A DNA stretch of 41,615 nucleotides from Flavobacteriales bacterium (lineage in GTDB: Bacteria > Bacteroidota > Bacteroidia > Flavobacteriales_D > Parvicellaceae), in the NCBI GenBank assembly GCA_016780365.1, contig JADHMB010000009.1, positions 1 through 41,615 on the forward strand, given 5' to 3'. The position numbers and the translations under genes were made by a program. The notes under the pieces were generated by a model. It had not been told where the DNA came from. It did no database searches and worked only from the letters and a program-made list of their open reading frames with translations. This document shows positions 27,046 through 35,437 of the stretch, piece by piece (position 1 is the first letter of the stretch; each line of letters opens with the position of its first letter).

Positions 27046-27975
27046 ATGAAAGTAACCATTGTAGGAGCAGGAAATGTAGGTTCAACTTGTGCTGATGCAA
27101 TTGCCTATAAAAGAATTGCTAGTGAAGTTGTTTTATTGGATATTAAAGAAGGTTTTGCCGAGGGAAAAGCATTAGACATGACTCAAACATCTTCTTTACT
27201 TGGGTTCAATACTAGAATCATTGGCAGCACTAACGATTATTCAAAAACTGCTGGAAGTGATGTTGTTGTTGTTACAAGTGGCATTCCAAGAAAGCCAGGG
27301 ATGACTAGAGAAGAGCTTATTGGTGTTAATGCTGGGATAGTAAAAACAGTAACAAATAATATTTTAGAGCATTCACCAGATGCGGTAATTGTTATTGTGT
27401 CAAACCCTATGGATACTATGACCTATTTAACTTTTAAAGAGAGTGGTTTAAATAAGCATCGAATTATAGGTATGGGAGGAGCTTTAGATAGTGCAAGATT
27501 TAGAACTTACTTATCAATAGCATTAGGAAAACCCTCAAGTGATATTCATGGAATGGTAATAGGAGGTCATGGAGATACAACAATGATTCCTCTAACAAGA
27601 TTAGCAACTTATAACGGAATTTCAATCAGTAATTTATTAGATAAAGATCATTTAGATAAAGTTGCTGCTGATACTATGGTAGGGGGTAAGACTCTTACTG
27701 GATTATTAGGAACTTCAGCATGGTATGCACCTGGAGCAGCCGTAGCTTTTTTAGTAGATAGTATTCTCAACGATCAAAAAAGAATTATTCCTTGCTCTGT
27801 CTTCTTGGATGGAGAATATGGCCAGAAAGACATTTGTGTAGGAGTGCCAGTTATTGTTGGGAAAAATGGTTGGGAAAAGATAGTGGATGTTGATTTAAAT
27901 GAACTAGAAAAAGACTTATTTGAAAAAAGTGCTGGTGCAGTAAGAAATATGAATAGCGCATTAGACAGTATCTAG
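27046..27975 (+). CDS. mdh: Malate dehydrogenase
   Basis: NAD-dependent malate dehydrogenase of 309 residues in the LDH-like MDH group. Evidence: N-terminal GAGNVGSTCADAIA, acidic LLDIKEG for NAD preference, the catalytic loop RKPGMTREEL with substrate arginines, SNPMDTMTY, and the catalytic His in IGGHGDTTMIPL. Links the TCA cycle and NADH supply. Close spacing to gyrB (31 bases) with no promoter box between suggests a shared transcript. Tail-to-tail with the DCC-family gene, with a six-base gap. Confidence 0.96.
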   Translation: MKVTIVGAGNVGSTCADAIAYKRIASEVVLLDIKEGFAEGKALDMTQTSSLLGFNTRIIGSTNDYSKTAGSDVVVVTSGIPRKPGMTREELIGVNAGIVKTVTNNILEHSPDAVIVIVSNPMDTMTYLTFKESGLNKHRIIGMGGALDSARFRTYLSIALGKPSSDIHGMVIGGHGDTTMIPLTRLATYNGISISNLLDKDHLDKVAADTMVGGKTLTGLLGTSAWYAPGAAVAFLVDSILNDQKRIIPCSVFLDGEYGQKDICVGVPVIVGKNGWEKIVDVDLNELEKDLFEKSAGAVRNMNSALDSI

Positions 27976-27981
27976 TTAAAT

Positions 27982-28377
27982 CTAGACTACATATTTATCT
28001 TTTCTTTTCAGTTCATCTATAACACAACTGTCCGACATTATAGATTTTCTATTTCTAGAAATAATATCGTAAAAGAAGTCTCTTATAAAATTTGGAATTA
28101 TATAGCTTACCGACATTATTGATTGCCAATTTTTCATTAAAACTGATATTTTAATTACCGCTAAAGATTTAGAATAAATTTGTCCATTGTGGTAGAGTAT
28201 AATAGTCTCTTTGGGATTTGGAAATAGTTTAAATTTTTTTTTGGTTTCTTTAAAGACATTGGATGTAGATGGACTTATTAAAATAGAGTCCGATTTATCA
28301 TTTTTTAGAATATATTTCCCCCAAAAATTGCAAAATATGCATTCATCGTCTATAAAAACTATTGTGGGATTTAACAT
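27982..28377 (-). CDS. DCC-family (DUF393) putative thiol-disulfide protein
   Basis: Small 131-residue protein with the defining D-x2-C-x2-C motif (Asp10, Cys13, Cys16) in VFIDDECIFCNFW after a beta strand, a thioredoxin-like opening, then ETIILYHNGQIYSKSLAVIKI and IPNFIRDFFYDIISRNR, all DCC features. A redox role is assumed from the CxxC and the family name, not shown biochemically here. It overlaps the end of the FG-GAP gene by 7 nt (ATGTTAA), so they are co-transcribed. Confidence 0.85.
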   Translation of the reverse strand: MLNPTIVFIDDECIFCNFWGKYILKNDKSDSILISPSTSNVFKETKKKFKLFPNPKETIILYHNGQIYSKSLAVIKISVLMKNWQSIMSVSYIIPNFIRDFFYDIISRNRKSIMSDSCVIDELKRKDKYVV

Positions 28378-30614
28378 TTAACAAACTTTAAAATATTTCT
28401 ATGAATCCCATCTTCAAGCATTATAAAGTATATTCCACTGTTCAATTTACTTACTGGAATTGTACCTTTAGTATATCCAGTTTTAACTTTCCTTCCCGTT
28501 AAGCTTATTACTTCAAAATAAAGCAGCTTTTTAAGATTTTTAACATTAATAAAATCTCTAGCTGGTACCGGAAATATTTCATATTTATTTTCTAATTTAT
28601 TCGGGGTTCTTGAAGTCGAAATTAAAGAATCATTAGAACCCATAAATAAAGAAAGTCCACCTCTTTTATTACCAATAATAAAATCAATTAAAGAGTCATT
28701 ATTTAAATCCGAAATTGCTGGTGTGCTATGAGTTCCTGTAAAAATATTATTAAAGTTACTATCTACTAAATTAAAACTTCCCGATAGGTTGTTATCTATA
28801 TTATTGTATTTATAAATAGCGCCTCTTTTGCTTCCTACATACAATTCAATATCAGATCCATTTCTATAAAAAATAGGAGAACTCATTCCTATATTGGTCC
28901 ACCATTCAGATACCGATACTCCTCCGAATGTTTCAGACCTTAAATCAAAATTAAAATTAATAGAATCTCCAATATTCTCAATATAATTTAAATTCCCTAT
29001 TGCTTCACCCACTACTAAATCTAGATCATTGTCATTATCTACGTCAAAAAGTGTAGGGTGAGCATTAAATCCAAAATCAAAAACATTATTAAAAACATCA
29101 GTTAAGGGAGATATGCTTATACTTAAATTTATTATTGCTGGGTTTGAAGAAACGTTTTCTAAGAAATGCAATTTTCCGCTGTAGTCACCCACAATTGCAT
29201 CTAAATCTCCATCTCCGTCTAAGTCTCCTAACGTAGGAATTAAATTAATATCGTTTATTTGGGAGGAAATATTTTGAAAATCACTGGAGATTTTCTTGAA
29301 TATTGGATTTTCGTTGGTTCCTACATTTTCATAAGACTCTATGTAAGAATTATAATGAATTGGAATACTTAAATCAAACTCACCAAAATTAGAGACCAAA
29401 AGATCTAAAATTTGATCGTTGTTTATATCCACTATTAATGGTTTAGACTCTCTCCCAAGTTCAATGGTATTTTCCTGGAGAAAATTTTTATTTTGCAAAT
29501 AAAATTGAGGAGAATTGTTGGCTCCAAAATTTTTATAGAACCAAATACTCTCTTTATCTGCTGACTCACTACTAGAGTTAGGGGATACTATCAAATCTTT
29601 TATACCATCGTGGTCCATATCTTCATAAAATGTAGCTGGGAATAGATGCAAGTCAGCTGGCACAGAGTAACTTGGGAAAAGCGTGTCTTGAGAAATAAAG
29701 GAGGTGTTTAAGTTAACTCCTGTACTATCATTGTATAATGCCACTAGGTTGCTGTAAGAAACATCGCCAAGAATTAGGTCTTTTACTTGGTCGTTGTTTA
29801 AGTCTAAAGAAAGGATGGTTGAACCACTATGTCTTAAATTATTTCTTGTAATACTTACTGAGTCTTCAGGGTTAGGGACATTAAATAAACAAGTATCAAA
29901 TAAGGTGCAGGTATTAGACAATCCAGATTCGCTAAAATTTCCCCAACAAGCATTTTTCATTTCAAAAATTAAGGTATCTAAATCTGTCGAAATATTTTTG
30001 TGGTATTCTATTACTGATCCTTGAACTCCAAAATTTAAAATATCTAAATCTCCATCGTTGTCTATATCACTAATACAAGGAACATCTGATGAAACCACAT
30101 AAATATTGACATCGTTATTGTATTGGGAAGATAAAATATATGGCACATTAGCATTTATAGAAGATTGGAAAAAACTCAATGAATTAAAGGATAGTTCATT
30201 TCCACTAGAAGTATTTTTCCAAAGTCCTATTCCTCCGGAGACATAACTAAATATATCTTTTTTTCCATCATTGTTAAAGTCTCTAAGTAAAACCCAGTTC
30301 TTTAAATCAGGTGGAAATAATCTTTCATATTCTGGGGCGTAGATAAAATTATTATTTTCAGAAATAAAGGTGATTACTTTGTCACTAGATCTGTCAAAGA
30401 CAAATAAATCTTCAATTTGATCATTATTTAAGTCGATTTTTGAAATTTGTGCAGAATTAAATCCGCCTGTCCATGGGTTAATAAGAGTATCGTTATTTAC
30501 GATTACTCGAATACTGTTTTGCTGAACTAGTGAAAAGTTCTGGCTTTTTACCAAAGTAAAAAACATTACTAAAAATAAGAGTATCGATATTTTTTTGGAT
30601 AGAGTCAAGTACAC
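28371..30614 (-). CDS. FG-GAP/VCBS repeat protein with T9SS sorting domain
   Basis: Exported 747-residue protein. An N-terminal signal peptide (ISILLFLVMFFTLVKS) is followed by about nine calcium-binding FG-GAP motifs of the DxNxDxxxD kind (DLNNDQIEDLFVFD, DFNNDGKKDIF, DIDNDGDLDIL, DLDGDGDLDAIVGD, DVDNDNDLDLVVGE and others), probably forming a beta-propeller. The last 75 residues (YEIFPVPARDFINVKNL, then LTGRKVKTG, LNSGIYFIML, ILKFVKC) match a type A T9SS C-terminal sorting domain, predicting export and cell-surface attachment. The start is GTG at 30614 (TTG at 30608 is possible); no ATG lies before the signal peptide. Possible role in adhesion; ligand unknown. Confidence 0.92.
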   Translation of the reverse strand: MYLTLSKKISILLFLVMFFTLVKSQNFSLVQQNSIRVIVNNDTLINPWTGGFNSAQISKIDLNNDQIEDLFVFDRSSDKVITFISENNNFIYAPEYERLFPPDLKNWVLLRDFNNDGKKDIFSYVSGGIGLWKNTSSGNELSFNSLSFFQSSINANVPYILSSQYNNDVNIYVVSSDVPCISDIDNDGDLDILNFGVQGSVIEYHKNISTDLDTLIFEMKNACWGNFSESGLSNTCTLFDTCLFNVPNPEDSVSITRNNLRHSGSTILSLDLNNDQVKDLILGDVSYSNLVALYNDSTGVNLNTSFISQDTLFPSYSVPADLHLFPATFYEDMDHDGIKDLIVSPNSSSESADKESIWFYKNFGANNSPQFYLQNKNFLQENTIELGRESKPLIVDINNDQILDLLVSNFGEFDLSIPIHYNSYIESYENVGTNENPIFKKISSDFQNISSQINDINLIPTLGDLDGDGDLDAIVGDYSGKLHFLENVSSNPAIINLSISISPLTDVFNNVFDFGFNAHPTLFDVDNDNDLDLVVGEAIGNLNYIENIGDSINFNFDLRSETFGGVSVSEWWTNIGMSSPIFYRNGSDIELYVGSKRGAIYKYNNIDNNLSGSFNLVDSNFNNIFTGTHSTPAISDLNNDSLIDFIIGNKRGGLSLFMGSNDSLISTSRTPNKLENKYEIFPVPARDFINVKNLKKLLYFEVISLTGRKVKTGYTKGTIPVSKLNSGIYFIMLEDGIHRNILKFVKC

Positions 30615-30684
30615 TAATATTTATACGATTTATTTTATAAAATAGATGGTTTAGTTCTTTAAAATATTGATAATCTAGTTAATA

Positions 30685-30692
30685 CAAATGTA
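30685..30692 (-). promoter_or_regulatory. -7 element TACATTTG of the FG-GAP gene
   Basis: Exact TAnnTTTG on the minus strand about 70 bases before the GTG start, back to back with the secDF promoter. Confidence 0.4.
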
Positions 30693-30731
30693 GTTCTTAA
30701 AGTCAAACATTATTAACTTGTTGTGGAATTG

Positions 30732-30762
30732 TTGGTAATAACCAATTGAAATTTTATATTTG
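30732..30762 (+). promoter_or_regulatory. secDF-tatA promoter: TTG-N20-TATATTTG, with inverted repeat
   Basis: TTG at 30732-30734 and a perfect TATATTTG at 30755-30762, 20 bases apart, 41 bases before the secDF ATG. The -33 lies in an inverted repeat TTGGT-AATA-ACCAA (30732-30745), a possible operator. Confidence 0.65.
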
Positions 30763-30803
30763 CGCCCTCAATTTTATTTATATTAATAACTAAAAAAATT
30801 TTA

Positions 30804-33800
30804 ATGCGAAATAGAAGTGCAATATGGGTATTTACCATTTTATTATTTTTAGCCTGTTTATATCAGCTTTCCTTTTCATGGGTTACAAAATCTTTTGAAA
30901 CAGATATTCATGATTTAGCAGAGCAAAAGTACGACTCTCTCTCCAACGAGGCGGTCGAATTTGTAATCAATGGAGACACTCTAGTAATTGGTGGTGATAA
31001 AGAAAAACAACAGATTGTTTCCCACTATGAACAAAAATTATTAGCAGAAAACAGAGACCAACCGACCTATCCAATCTTAGATTTAGATTACCAAAGATGT
31101 AAAGATCAAGAATTAGGTCTTGGATTAGACCTTCAAGGAGGTATGAGTGTTACCTTAGAAGTTTCCATAGAAGATTTAGTAAAGAATTTTGCTGGAAATT
31201 CTTCCAAAATTTCATTCAAAAACCCTTTTAATGCTGCTCTTAAAGATTTTAAGGAAGGTTCTACAACAGTAGATTCAGATAACGATGATTTTATAGGTCT
31301 TTTTTATGCTCACTATAAAGAGCTGTATCCTAAAAACCCTCCGATGATTTTCTTTAGTAATGGACTAAAAGATTATATGGATATTAATTCAGTTGAAAAA
31401 ACATCAGCTAATAAAAATGACCAAATAATTCAAACTCTTAGAGATTTGAGTGAAGATGCTATTCAAAAAACACATAGAATAATAGAATCTAGAATCAATA
31501 AGTTTGGTGTTAGCCAGCCTAATATTAAAAAGCTTGCCGTTTCTGGCAGACTTCAGATTGAGCTTCCTGGAGCAAAGGATAAAAATAGAATTAGAAATTT
31601 ACTTCAGTCTACAGCTAGCTTAGAATTTTGGGACGGAGCTCACGCAGATTGGACAGATGAGTTTTTAGAGCTTAACAAGGCAGTTTCCAAAGAGTCATCA
31701 AACGATTTTGAATCAGATTTTATAGAAATTTCTCAAGACTCTCTAAATTCTTTTTCTGCTATTGAATTAGAATCTTATATGAATGATAAGAAAGCTAACG
31801 ATTCTTTACTAGAAGAAAAATCTTTAGAAAGAGTAATTAAGGACTCTATTATGTTAGCCGATGGAAAGATTTTAAATGGTAGTCTTTGGTTTATTCACAC
31901 ATCTAACAGCCCATATATTGGGGTTGCAAAGTCTGTAGATACTGCTAAAATTAATTCTATGCTTAAGTCAAAGGTGGCAAGAGATATTTTCAATCTTAGA
32001 AGACATAAATTTTTATGGTCAAGAGATGTAAGTAAATATGAAACATCTCAAAGTTTCACTGGTCATACTTTAATGGCAATTGAAATACCAACTAGTGGAG
32101 AGCCTAAGATTAATGGGGAAGATGTCGTAAATGCTTCGCAAAGTTTCGATAACGATTCTAAACCATCGGTTGCACTTTCTTTCAATTCAAATGTTGCAGA
32201 TGTTTGGGCAAAGTGGACAGAACAGAAAGTTGGAAAAGTAATAGCAATTGTTTTAGACGATCAGGTTTTTTCATCTCCTTTTATAAGACAAAAGATAACT
32301 GGCGGAAACACAGAAATTTCCGGTGGCTTTGAAACAATTGAAGAAGCGCAAGATTTAGCCAATATTTTGAAGGCTGGTTCCCTTCCAGTTCCTGCTGTAA
32401 TTGTAGACGAAGCTATTGTTGGTCCATCCCTTGGTGAGGAAAATATTAATTCTGGACTTTGGTCTTTTTTCTTTGCTTTTTTATTGGTTCTTTTTTATAT
32501 GATTTTTTATTACAAGAGAGCAGGTTGGGTTGCAAATGTCGCTTTGATAGCTAATGTCTTTTTTATAATTGGAACTCTAGCTTCCCTAGGTGCAGCTTTG
32601 ACATTGCCTGGTATTGCAGGTTTGGTCTTAACTATAGGAATGTCTGTAGATGCAAATGTTCTTATTTATGAAAGAATAAGGGAAGAGTTGAAAAATGGAA
32701 AGGGAATTAAATTAGCTATTCAGGACGGATATAAGCATGCTTATTCTGCGATTATTGATGCCAATGTAACTTCACTTCTTACAGCTGTAGTTCTGGCTTA
32801 TTTTGGTTCTGGTCCTATCCAAGGTTTTGCTACTACATTAATTATAGGGGTATTTACTTCCCTGTTTTCAGCAATTTTTATAACTAGATTAATTTTCTCT
32901 TACTTTTTAGATACTAATAAAGACGTTCATTTTTCTAGAAAATTTACAGAAAATTTATTTACTGGAAGTACGATAGAATTTTTAAAGAAAAGAAAAGTAT
33001 TTTATGTTATTTCAGCCTTGATTGTTGGCTTTGGAATTTTTTCATTATCTACCAAGGGATTAGATGGAGGAGTTGAATTTACTGGTGGAAGAACTTACAG
33101 GGTTGAATTTTCAGAAAAAATAGATAAATCTGCAGTTCAAAATGCGGTAAGTGATAGATGCGTTGATGACAACGGAAATAATATTGCACCTGAAGTTAAA
33201 ACTGTAGATAACGCATATACTTTAGAAATAACTACCAAATATTTAGAAAAATCAGTTCTTAAAAACAAAGTTAAAGTTGCAAAAATAGATGCTTCACTAG
33301 CTCAAGCATTTCAGGATTTAGGTTATTCAAATATTGAGGATGTTAATGAGGGTATGACCTATACTCTTCTGACCTCTAGAGGTGTAGAGAGCCAAATTTC
33401 TGATGAATTAATTAAAGGTTCATTCTTGGCAGTGATATTCTCGTTATTTATCATATTTATCTACATCGCTTATAGATTTAGAAAATGGCAATTTGGATTA
33501 GGTGCTTTAATTGCGATGTTCCATGATGTTTTGGTTGTACTTGGGTTATTTTCAATATTTTACAATATTGTTCCTTTCTCAATGGAAATTGATCAAGCTT
33601 TTATTGCTGCAATTCTAACTGTTGTAGGATATTCCATTAATGATACTGTTGTTGTTTTTGATAGAATCAGAGAATACTCTGTTCTTCACAAAAAATCATC
33701 TGCTGTTCAAGTAGTTGATAGGGCTTTAAATAGTACACTTTCTAGAACTATCAATACTTCTTTAAGTACATTTTTAGTTCTTCTAACTATATTTATTTTT

Positions 33801-33926
33801 GGTGGAGAGTCTATAAAAGGTTTTGCTTTTGCTTTGATGGTTGGCGTAGTAGTAGGAACTTATTCTTCATTATTTATAGCAACGCCACTTGTTGTAGATT
33901 TGTCAAAAAATAAAATAAACGCTTAA
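30804..33926 (+). CDS. secDF: Fused protein translocase subunit SecDF
   Basis: Inner-membrane RND-type protein that uses the proton gradient to help Sec export. The 1040 residues include SecD (1 to about 700) and SecF (about 720-1040) in one chain, the usual Bacteroidota form. Visible: first TM helix, GLDLQGGMSVTLEV (D1 region), INKFGVSQPNIKKL, the SecD TM4 motif SVDANVLIYERIREEL, then SecF GLDGGVEFTGGRTY and the motif GYSINDTVVVFDRIRE. A large asparagine/serine-rich insert lies in the periplasmic part (about 285-390). TAATG overlap with tatA. Confidence 0.97.
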   Translation: MRNRSAIWVFTILLFLACLYQLSFSWVTKSFETDIHDLAEQKYDSLSNEAVEFVINGDTLVIGGDKEKQQIVSHYEQKLLAENRDQPTYPILDLDYQRCKDQELGLGLDLQGGMSVTLEVSIEDLVKNFAGNSSKISFKNPFNAALKDFKEGSTTVDSDNDDFIGLFYAHYKELYPKNPPMIFFSNGLKDYMDINSVEKTSANKNDQIIQTLRDLSEDAIQKTHRIIESRINKFGVSQPNIKKLAVSGRLQIELPGAKDKNRIRNLLQSTASLEFWDGAHADWTDEFLELNKAVSKESSNDFESDFIEISQDSLNSFSAIELESYMNDKKANDSLLEEKSLERVIKDSIMLADGKILNGSLWFIHTSNSPYIGVAKSVDTAKINSMLKSKVARDIFNLRRHKFLWSRDVSKYETSQSFTGHTLMAIEIPTSGEPKINGEDVVNASQSFDNDSKPSVALSFNSNVADVWAKWTEQKVGKVIAIVLDDQVFSSPFIRQKITGGNTEISGGFETIEEAQDLANILKAGSLPVPAVIVDEAIVGPSLGEENINSGLWSFFFAFLLVLFYMIFYYKRAGWVANVALIANVFFIIGTLASLGAALTLPGIAGLVLTIGMSVDANVLIYERIREELKNGKGIKLAIQDGYKHAYSAIIDANVTSLLTAVVLAYFGSGPIQGFATTLIIGVFTSLFSAIFITRLIFSYFLDTNKDVHFSRKFTENLFTGSTIEFLKKRKVFYVISALIVGFGIFSLSTKGLDGGVEFTGGRTYRVEFSEKIDKSAVQNAVSDRCVDDNGNNIAPEVKTVDNAYTLEITTKYLEKSVLKNKVKVAKIDASLAQAFQDLGYSNIEDVNEGMTYTLLTSRGVESQISDELIKGSFLAVIFSLFIIFIYIAYRFRKWQFGLGALIAMFHDVLVVLGLFSIFYNIVPFSMEIDQAFIAAILTVVGYSINDTVVVFDRIREYSVLHKKSSAVQVVDRALNSTLSRTINTSLSTFLVLLTIFIFGGESIKGFAFALMVGVVVGTYSSLFIATPLVVDLSKNKINA

Positions 33927-34171
33927 TGTTTTATAGTCTCCAGCTATTACTTTTAGAAGGAATTAGTGCGGGAGAACTAATATTTGTATTTCTGGTTGTT
34001 CTTTTATTTTTTGGATCTAAAAGTATTCCAAAAATTGCAAGAAGCCTCGGTAGAGGAATGAGACAATTAAGGGACGCTTCTCAACAAATTCAGGACGACA
34101 TTAAATCAGCCGCTTTTGAAGATGACGAGATTACTGGATTTCCAATTGGTAAAAAAGAGAATAAAGAATAA
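33926..34171 (+). CDS. tatA: Twin-arginine translocase TatA/E
   Basis: The 81-residue protein has one N-terminal TM helix (ELIFVFLVVLLFFG), the FGSKSIPKIARSLGRGMRQL hinge plus amphipathic helix and an acidic tail, the Tat pore-forming layout. It begins on the last base of the secDF stop (TAATG), implying translational coupling of Sec and Tat components. tatC is not in the window. Convergent with glnA, 13-base gap. Confidence 0.93.
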   Translation: MFYSLQLLLLEGISAGELIFVFLVVLLFFGSKSIPKIARSLGRGMRQLRDASQQIQDDIKSAAFEDDEITGFPIGKKENKE

Positions 34172-34184
34172 AATTTTCTTTAAA

Positions 34185-35195
34185 TTATACTCTAGCAGAT
34201 TTTACAGTCTTTACTATTCTTCCTGCAATTTTATAAGGATCTCCGTTAGATGCAGGTCTTCTGTCTTCAAGCCAGCCTTTCCAGCCTTGCTCTACAGTAA
34301 TAATCGGTATTCTTATTGATGCTCCTCTGTCAGAAACTCCGTAGCTAAAGTCCGTAATTGCTGCAGTCTCGTGAAGGCCGGTTAATCTTTGGTCATTAAA
34401 CTCACCATAAACCTCTATGTGTTCTTTGGTAACAGGTCTAAATGCTTCACATACTTTTTCATAGATTTCCTGAGACCCACAAGTTCTAAGTAATGTGTTA
34501 GAGAAGTTTGCATGCATCCCAGATCCATTCCAGTCTCCTTTAACTGGTTTTGGATGGTATTCTATATAATATCCATGGTCTTCTGTCAATCTGTCTAAAA
34601 TATATCTAGCAATCCACATTTCATCTCCTGCTTTTTTAGCACCTTTTGCAAACAATTGAAATTCCCATTGGCCACTAGCAACTTCTTGGTTAATACCTTC
34701 TATATTAATGCCAGCTTCTATACATATATCCGCGTGTTCTTCTACCAAATGTCTTCCATGCGTATTTCTTCCTCCAACAGAGCAATAATACATTCCTTGA
34801 GGTCCAGGATATCCACCAACTGGAAATCCTAAAGGGAGTTGGGTATTTACATCCATAATAAAATACTCCTGTTCAAAGCCAAACCAAAAATCATTGTCAT
34901 CATCGTCAATTTTGGCTCTTGCATTAGATTCGTGGGGAGTCCCGTCCGATTTTAAAACTTCAGTCATTACAAGAAATCCATTTTCTCTTACTGGGTCTGG
35001 ATAGCAAGCAACTGGCTTTAATAAGCAATCAGATGAACTTCCTTCGGCTTGTTTGGTAGAACTTCCGTCAAAAGACCATACTGGACAATCTTTAAGTTCT
35101 CCACTAAAATCTTCAATTATTTTAGTTTTACTTCTCATATTTTGAGTTGGATTATATCCATCCAGCCAAATGTATTCTAATTTTGATTTTGCCAT
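34185..35195 (-). CDS. glnA: Glutamine synthetase, eukaryotic-type GSII
   Basis: Makes glutamine from glutamate, ammonia and ATP. The 336-residue length and motifs are those of GSII: YIWLDGYNPTQNMRSKTKII, WSFDGSSTKQAEGSSSD, WFGFEQEYFIMD, GPQGMYYCSVGG, INQEVASGQWEFQ, GDWNGSGMHANFSN and DRGASIRIP. GSII is the plant/animal form, also known in some Bacteroidota and other bacteria. No adenylylation region of the GSI-beta type exists. ATG start; a -7 TATATTTG lies 27 bases upstream. It stands alone, divergent from the PorE-like gene. Confidence 0.96.
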   Translation of the reverse strand: MAKSKLEYIWLDGYNPTQNMRSKTKIIEDFSGELKDCPVWSFDGSSTKQAEGSSSDCLLKPVACYPDPVRENGFLVMTEVLKSDGTPHESNARAKIDDDDNDFWFGFEQEYFIMDVNTQLPLGFPVGGYPGPQGMYYCSVGGRNTHGRHLVEEHADICIEAGINIEGINQEVASGQWEFQLFAKGAKKAGDEMWIARYILDRLTEDHGYYIEYHPKPVKGDWNGSGMHANFSNTLLRTCGSQEIYEKVCEAFRPVTKEHIEVYGEFNDQRLTGLHETAAITDFSYGVSDRGASIRIPIITVEQGWKGWLEDRRPASNGDPYKIAGRIVKTVKSARV

Positions 35196-35222
35196 TTCAA
35201 TAAATTATAAATTAAGTTGTAA

Positions 35223-35230
35223 CAAATATA
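35223..35230 (-). promoter_or_regulatory. -7 element TATATTTG of glnA
   Basis: Perfect TAnnTTTG on the minus strand, 27 bases before the glnA ATG. No clear -33 TTG. Confidence 0.5.
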
Positions 35231-35299
35231 TATTTTTCCATTTTTTAATTTACTTTATGAGCTTGATTTGTAGATAATATTTATTAACAAAAGCCAACC

Positions 35300-35320
35300 T
35301 TAGTGTTAATTAAACACTAA
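35300..35320. repeat. Inverted repeat TTAGTGTT-N5-AACACTAA between glnA and the PorE-like gene
   Basis: Perfect 8-bp arms with a five-base AATTA spacer in the 242-bp divergent intergenic region. It lies about 70 bp upstream of the glnA -7 box and 95 bp upstream of the other gene's possible -7, a position suited to a dimeric regulator. Confidence 0.45.
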
Positions 35321-35363
35321 ATTCAGGTAAAATACACAGCTATTTTTATTTAATTTATTTGAC

Positions 35364-35382
35364 AAAATCTTAAGGAGATTTT
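35364..35382. repeat. Small hairpin AAAATCT-TAAGG-AGATTTT
   Basis: Perfect 7-bp arms around a 5-base loop. The AAGGAG it contains precedes a three-codon ATG AAT TTT TAA at 35390, but if the promoter is at 35415 none of this is transcribed with the downstream gene. Function unknown. Confidence 0.3.
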
Positions 35383-35414
35383 AAGTTTTATGAATTTTTA
35401 AGGAAATAATTAGT

Positions 35415-35422
35415 TATTTTAG
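35415..35422 (+). promoter_or_regulatory. Possible -7 element TATTTTAG of the PorE-like gene
   Basis: One mismatch to TAnnTTTG, 15 bases before the ATG. Similar to the TACTTTAG boxes at 13839 and 16381. Confidence 0.3.
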
Positions 35423-35437
35423 CATCAAATTATAGTT

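Noticed and set aside
29794-30024. Open frame opposite the FG-GAP gene
   Set aside because: Antisense shadow with no recognisable protein features.
35372-35401. SD-like AAGGAG followed by a three-codon reading frame (Met-Asn-Phe) as a leader peptide
   Set aside because: The spacing of 12 bases is long, and the likely promoter of the downstream gene lies after it, so it is probably not transcribed with that gene.
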